From Dasypus novemcinctus (Eukaryota; Chordata; Mammalia; Cingulata; Dasypodidae), in contig NW_026688628.1 in the NCBI RefSeq assembly GCF_030445035.2, positions 1,860,001-1,924,000 on the forward strand: a stretch of 64,000 nt of DNA, read 5' to 3'. Both the position numbers and the translations under genes were made by a program. Under the pieces are notes generated by a model that did no database searches, was not told the DNA's origin, and was given only the letters and a program-made list of their open reading frames with translations. Positions 59,521 through 64,000 of this stretch are shown here, in pieces. Position 1 is the stretch's first letter. The number at the start of each line of letters is the position of its first letter.

Positions 59521-60008
59521 ACTACTGTTAACTGTGCTCCAAGGAAATTGACTTAGGAAGTAATCTGATCAGCTTTGTTAGGGGCTGAAAGTACCTGCAA
59601 TGAATTTTGGGGCAGTTTGGTCCTTCAGCAAACCTGTAGTACAGAATTCACCCTCTTTATGACCAATGACCCCAAGGTCAGAGAAACTGCTCCTGGAGGC
59701 CTGGAGTTGATCAGATACCAGTGCCGCCCATAATCCCAATACCATGGTGTGAACATTGGTACAAATGGACTTTGAAATGCCTTTTGCTGTTCTTGTTGCT
59801 TTTAAGATTCTTTTCTTTAGATTTTAATTAATATTTATTTCAGTTGCATCATTTCCTTTTGGCATACACAAAGCCCCAGGACTTGAATTTCCCTGTAATC
59901 CCAGCTAATCAAAACTGCCCTTAAATGCTTTAAACACATAAAATCCCATTTGAATGAATGTATTCTAAAGACAATTCCCATTTTCCAGGCGGCAGTAAGG
60001 CATTCGCG
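59521..60008. other. No feature recognised
   Basis: Low-repeat sequence with no exon recognised. Confidence 0.35.
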
Positions 60009-60207
60009 CAGGAGTCAGCGACTTTCTCTGTGAAGGGCCAGGTTGGAACTTTCCTGCCCCAGGGGCTCTGTCGCTATCGCTCAACCCCAACATCCTACAC
60101 AGGGAGGATAGAGAAATGAATGGGTGTGGCTATGTTCTAATAAAACTTTATCAAAACTGGATGGGGGCCAGGTTTGGCCCACGGGCCTTAGTGTACCGAC
60201 CCTGTCA
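60009..60207 (+). mobile_element. Non-autonomous hAT-type (MER) DNA transposon
   Basis: A 200-bp element beginning caggagtcagcgac and ending in the approximate inverse (ccgaccctg). Internal text includes 'ctgtgaagggccaggt', 'ctatgttctaataaaacttt' and 'ggtttggcccacgggcc', as in old human MER elements of the hAT-Charlie group. Exact subfamily not named. Confidence 0.75.
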
Positions 60208-61214
60208 TATAGAAAGGTGTGCTTATGGCTCATTCCTGATTTCCCTCCAAGGGGCAGAGCCCCAGTCACTTCCTAACTTGGGGCTGCTCTCTGGCCCTTG
60301 TTCAGTCAGCCCTGGAAGGTGGGACTGCTTATAAGACCGGCAAATTCAGGAAGGAGACACTGAGTCTTCAGGCTCACTCTGCCCTTCTCCCTCTTGGGCC
60401 TGGCCCGCAGGGGGCAGGGGTTCTGCTCTGCTTTTCCACCACATTCAAGCTTCAGAAGCCACAAGCCCCACTGTGCAGTCCTCAGCAGTACTTTCTATCA
60501 GTGACACCCCATCAAGGAGCAATCTACAGTCCACCTTAGGGTGCTGTGGAAAGGGACTCCTCAAAGGTACAAACTAAACGGTGTAGTGTGAACTCTCTTT
60601 GTTATTCTGAAAATCCAGATGAATTTAATATTCTCTCGATAAAGAAGCATTGAGCAACTTCATACACCAAGAGTCCTGGCTTTTTGACTATTATCTCACG
60701 ATGGTCATCAACTCACTGGCAGTATCATAGGTACTGTAGACTCAAAATGTAAACCCCACTTAAGTGAAACTATTTACAGTTGTTCAAAACCTATTGCTCA
60801 CAGGAAGAAAACAGATGAGGCGTGTGTTGGCTGAAGGTCAGGAACACTTCCATTCCATCCCCCTCCTATTTTAACAGCCAGCAGAGACAGGTACCTTGTC
60901 AGACGGCCCCAGAAGTCCCCTTCCTCCATCCAGTCCTTCCACACGCTAGAAGCCAGGCAGAGGGGTACGTCAGATGCAAGAGATATCCCGGGGGGCAGGC
61001 TGAGGGCCATGACTGCTTCAACTGGAAACCACACTTCTGTGTGTGAAGTGAAGCTCATGAGACTCAAGAGGCCTCCCACCAGTACTCCAGCGAGAGTTGA
61101 CCAGAACTGGGGACTCACCTGGGCACCACTGATTGTGGGTGGTTAGGAGAAGAGGAAGGAGGCATTTTGTGGGATTATTTTATACACCATTAACTTACTT
61201 TCCAAGGGAATCTG
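60208..61214. other. No exon confirmed
   Basis: Moderate-GC, repeat-poor DNA downstream (on the minus strand) of the candidate first exon. I looked for a second exon here and found none I could support. Confidence 0.35.
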
Positions 61215-61650
61215 TGTTCCACATTATGGGTTGAGCTTTGTACCCAAAAAGATACCCTGAAGTCCTAATCCCGGGTACCTGGCAACACAAACTTTTTGCA
61301 AAAGCGTTATTGCAAGCAGAATCATTTAAATTGAATGAGGCCAACTGGAGTGGGAGGACCCTTCGTCCAGGATGGCTGGTGTCTTTAGAAGGGGGGTGTG
61401 GGCACAGACAGAAGGGGAGTGGGCGCCATGGGAAGAGAGACAGAGCAGGCCATAGGGTGACTGAAGAGACACTGAAAACCCAAGCCTTGCTGGCCAAGGG
61501 ACAGGCATCCCAGAGGCCAGGATGGACCCACCAGCACAGCCCACGCACTTGTGGCTTCAGCCTGCAGGGCTGAGAGAGCGGTTCCTGGTGTTTTTAGCCA
61601 CCCAGTTTGTGGCACTTGTGACAGCAGCCTGAGAAAAGTGAGGTGTCCCT
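61215..61650 (+). mobile_element. MLT1-like (ERVL-MaLR) solo LTR remnant
   Basis: It starts 'gggttgagctttgtaccc..aagataccctgaagtcctaa' (shown in parts) and ends 'tagccacccagtttgtggca', both typical of MaLR/MLT1-type LTRs. Its middle is diverged. No internal retroviral genes are present. Confidence 0.6.
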
Positions 61651-62562
61651 CTTCTGGCAGTCCCATGCCTCCAGGAGGTCTGAGGGATAGCCCAGGTGCC
61701 CAGCTGTCCACCAGGCTGAGGGTCCCCAACCAAGGCTTTTATCTAATCAGATGCCCTGAGGAACACCCTGGGGACTGACAGAAACAATGTTGAAAAGAAA
61801 GGAATGGGTGACCTGGACAACTCTGAACACCCTTCTCTTCCTTCCTTCCACCCTCTCTTGGGGGCTTTGGCTGCTTAGACCCCAGAGCTCTTCCCACCAT
61901 GCACACCTTCCCCGAGGGGCCGGCCCAGACGGTGCGACCTATTCGTGGTTCTTGGTGGGTGGGAAGGCGGCCCGAGGGTTCCCGGGGCCCAGGACTGTCC
62001 ATCAGCCTGGTTGCTTATTCACGGCCGCGGGAACCACCGCACATACTGCTCAGGGGGCCGCACCCCGCACCCTGGATAGCCTCGGGGCTCCCCTTCTAGA
62101 CTGTCCGAGCACCCCTGGATTGCCGCGAGGCCCCTCCATCTCTGGGGGGAGGGGTGCCTCTGTGACTCCCAGACTAAGAGCTCTGCTCTTCGGGGTCCCG
62201 GCGCCCTTCCCACCGACCCCGCCGAGCAGCCCCTGTCCCCTCCACCCCCGGGCGCCCCATGGAGTCTTCCTCCCTGGTGAGCACTCCCTCCTTGCCGCCC
62301 CCCCCCCCACCGCCACTTGGCCTTCCCGGTAGCCCTTTCCCACTATGATGTCCTGCTCCCACCCCCACAGAAGCATCCCCCACCCTGCCCGGGCCCCGCC
62401 CCCACGCCCTGCTTGGTCCCCAGACCCCTTCCACGCGGTGCCGCTGGGTCTACTGTCCCCGCTGCGGGTGGCACAGCCCCGCCCCAGCCCCTCCCTAGCA
62501 GGTGACCCCTGCCCCCAGCCCCGCCTCACCCCCGCCGCGCGGTGCCGCCCGTCCCGCCTCAC

Positions 62563-62740
62563 CTGGGGCCTGGCGGGAGAAGTAGCTGCGCTCCTTGGTG
62601 TCCAGGCTCCGCGGCGGGACGTAGCTGAAGGCTGACAGCGCGGAGATGGGCGGCGGCCGGGGCTTGCCCCGCAGCGTGGCGGCGGTGATCTCCTCCTCGT
62701 TCCGCAGACCGCCGGCGTCCACCCTCTCCGCCGAGGCCAT
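62563..62740 (-). CDS. Candidate first coding exon (possibly CFAP90/C5orf49-like)
   Basis: The minus strand opens at the ATG at 62740 in a favourable context (gggaccgacATGG) inside the CpG island. It encodes 59 residues and one base, then meets the donor CCAG|GTGAGG at 62562. The peptide runs from [11 protein letters not shown] through [20 protein letters not shown] to [16 protein letters not shown], with no stop. The pattern [15 protein letters not shown] recalls the small ciliary microtubule-associated protein CFAP90 (C5orf49, DUF4541). I recall that family imperfectly, so the name is a guess. No second exon was found to the left in this window. A longer open frame continues upstream of the ATG, so the true start could differ. 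Confidence 0.5.
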
Positions 62741-62844
62741 GTCGGTCCCACCAGGCCGGGGGCCCCGCTCGAGTCCGCCTGCCTGGCTGCCCGGCGCCAG
62801 CGTTCGGCAGTTGCCGGGAAACCGCAGCCTCGCGTTACAAAGCT

Positions 62845-62935
62845 GGGCGGGGAGCGCAGGGCGGGGGGCACAGGGCAGGGGGCGCAGAGCTGGGGCGCAG
62901 GGCCAGGGGCGCAGGGCTGAGTGCGCAGCCGGGAA
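62845..62935. repeat. GC-rich minisatellite-like repeat
   Basis: Imperfect tandem units of about 12-16 bp built on 'ggggcgcagggc', just upstream of the candidate exon on the minus strand. G-runs suggest quadruplex potential. Confidence 0.75.
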
Positions 62936-63031
62936 GGGAATGGGACCGTGCCCTCCTGTCCCACTGCGGGTCTCTAGAGGGCCCACTTGGGACGCGAGGA
63001 GCCGGGTCACCTGGACTGGGGGCCTCCGCCT

Positions 63032-63075
63032 GCTTGCTCTTGTGCTTGCCCTTGCTCTTGCCCTTGCGCTCGCCG
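63032..63075. repeat. Short tandem repeat (cttgcc/cttgct hexamers)
   Basis: About seven imperfect hexamers. They give a spurious Leu/Ala repeat when translated and do not indicate a gene. Confidence 0.8.
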
Positions 63076-63150
63076 AGGGATCCAAGCGGGCTGTCCGGCA
63101 GAAGTGCAGGCCACGGCTGCGCGGCATCTGAAACCCTCCAGGAGCCGCGG

Positions 63151-64000
63151 AACATAAGTGGAAGACTCGGGTGGAATTCATTGCCATCGTATATTAACTC
63201 AGTGTGACCGCAGCAGCATCGTGTCATCGTGCAACGAGTCGGTTTTCAGCGCCTCGGTGAACGCCAGGTGCCACCGCTCACGGTACTGGCAAGTGCGGGT
63301 GTGCAGCGGCACGAATCGAATCCAGCCAAGTGGTATCTGGGAAAACTGAGCTGTTCCGCAGCGCTCTGTTGTTTCTTGAGTCAAATGCTGGTTCAAGAGG
63401 TGCGTTCCTTTTGTCGAAAATTCACTTAACTCTAAAGGCTAGGATGTGTGTGTGTATCAATAAAAAGGAGAAGGGGAACAGGACAGGCCTTGGGAATACT
63501 TTAACCAGGGCGGCTCTAGGAAGGCTGGCTTGAAACATAAATGATAATGAGGAGCCAGACTTGTGAAATCTGGGGAATAGTCGGTTATTCCAGGCAGAGG
63601 GAAGAGCATCTGTGGTGGCCCTGAGGCTTAGCCTATTGATGTGCAGGCGGCAGAAAGGGAGGACAAGGACAGTGCAGCTTTCAGAAGGGGAAGGCAGTAG
63701 GGAGTGCAGGTGGACAGGCAGGCAGGGGAGGGGTCACTCTCAGGCCAGGACCAACCAGCACCCCTCTCAGGGGCCTTCTTGCCTGCAGGTCCTGATGCTG
63801 TAGCTCGCCCCCTCAGTCCAGGCACCTCTCTACTGAGGTGGCCTTGGGGGTCCAGAAGTCCTGTGGGCAGGATTTCAGACAGCACTGTGCAGCACTCATC
63901 TGGCCACGTGATTTCCTGGAGAACCATGCCTCCATGTTCCCATGCTCCTGTGGACTCATCAATCTCAGGGAAAACTTGGAGACATTGTCCCTGGAGAATA
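63151..64000. other. No feature recognised
   Basis: Flank of the CpG island with moderate G+C and G/A-rich tracts at 63640-63730. No exon or named repeat was recognised. Confidence 0.35.

Larger units (their letters stand above)
61880..63150. promoter_or_regulatory. CpG island
   Basis: A sharp rise in G+C and in CpG dinucleotides compared with the AT-rich rest of the window, densest at 62400-62850. It covers the candidate first exon on the minus strand and its upstream region, so it most likely marks that gene's promoter. Transcription start not determined. Confidence 0.8.

Noticed and set aside
62050-62964. 304-codon minus-strand ORF in the CpG island
   Set aside because: It is a product of GC-rich, stop-poor DNA. 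It is Arg/Gly/Pro-rich without domain features and lies out of frame with the better-supported exon at 62563-62740.
62646-63131. 161-codon plus-strand ORF with an Ala/Leu repeat
   Set aside because: The repeat comes from the hexamer tract at 63032-63075, and the rest is the antisense of the candidate exon.
1-64000. CRISPR array, bacterial operon, phage or defence system
   Set aside because: No regularly spaced repeats, operon-like gene packing or ribosome binding sites were seen. Splice sites, SINEs, L1s, MIR and a CpG island identify mammalian nuclear DNA.

Overview
The window is mammalian nuclear DNA, almost certainly from an armadillo (Xenarthra, Dasypus). It holds five tRNA-headed SINEs with the architecture of the armadillo DAS-SINE family, most with good target-site duplications (TSDs). 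It also holds many copies of one LINE-1 lineage with a very long 3' untranslated region. Nothing bacterial, viral or CRISPR-like is present. I found no complete protein-coding gene.

Layout. 1-12.7 kb: 5'-truncated and inverted L1 3' ends, an OR7-like olfactory receptor pseudogene (2913-3880) and one DAS-SINE. 12.7-18.3 kb: a second SINE, ancient L1 and L2 remnants, and an L1 3' end with a doubled tail. 18.3-31.2 kb: a nested stack. An old antisense L1 was hit by two DAS-SINEs and by an 8.57-kb L1 (20006-28574) flanked by a 12-bp TSD, which carries 5'UTR, ORF1, ORF2 and a 3'UTR of about 3 kb. 33.1-38.2 kb: three exons of a vomeronasal type-2 receptor pseudogene on the minus strand. 38.4-50.5 kb: old repeats, an LTR-like insertion inside another repeat, a SINE, an intronless LNX-like PDZ pseudogene and an isolated L1 5'UTR. 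50.5-58.1 kb: a second long L1 with an internal 1.3-kb tandem duplication. 58.1-64 kb: sequence becomes GC-richer and less repeat-dense (MIR, hAT-type MER and MLT1-like relics) and includes a CpG island at about 61.9-63.1 kb. That island holds the best candidate for a live gene: a first coding exon on the minus strand (62563-62740) with a consensus splice donor. I compare it tentatively with CFAP90/C5orf49.

The recognisable genes do not form a pathway. The two chemosensory receptors are both disabled. Most of the window is a record of L1 activity: L1 machinery made the TSD-flanked L1s and SINEs and probably the processed pseudogene. I saw no novel biological system. The less ordinary observations are the L1 family's long 3'UTR, a putative doubled-tail L1 subfamily seen at two loci, and two inverted L1 insertions that break at the same consensus position.
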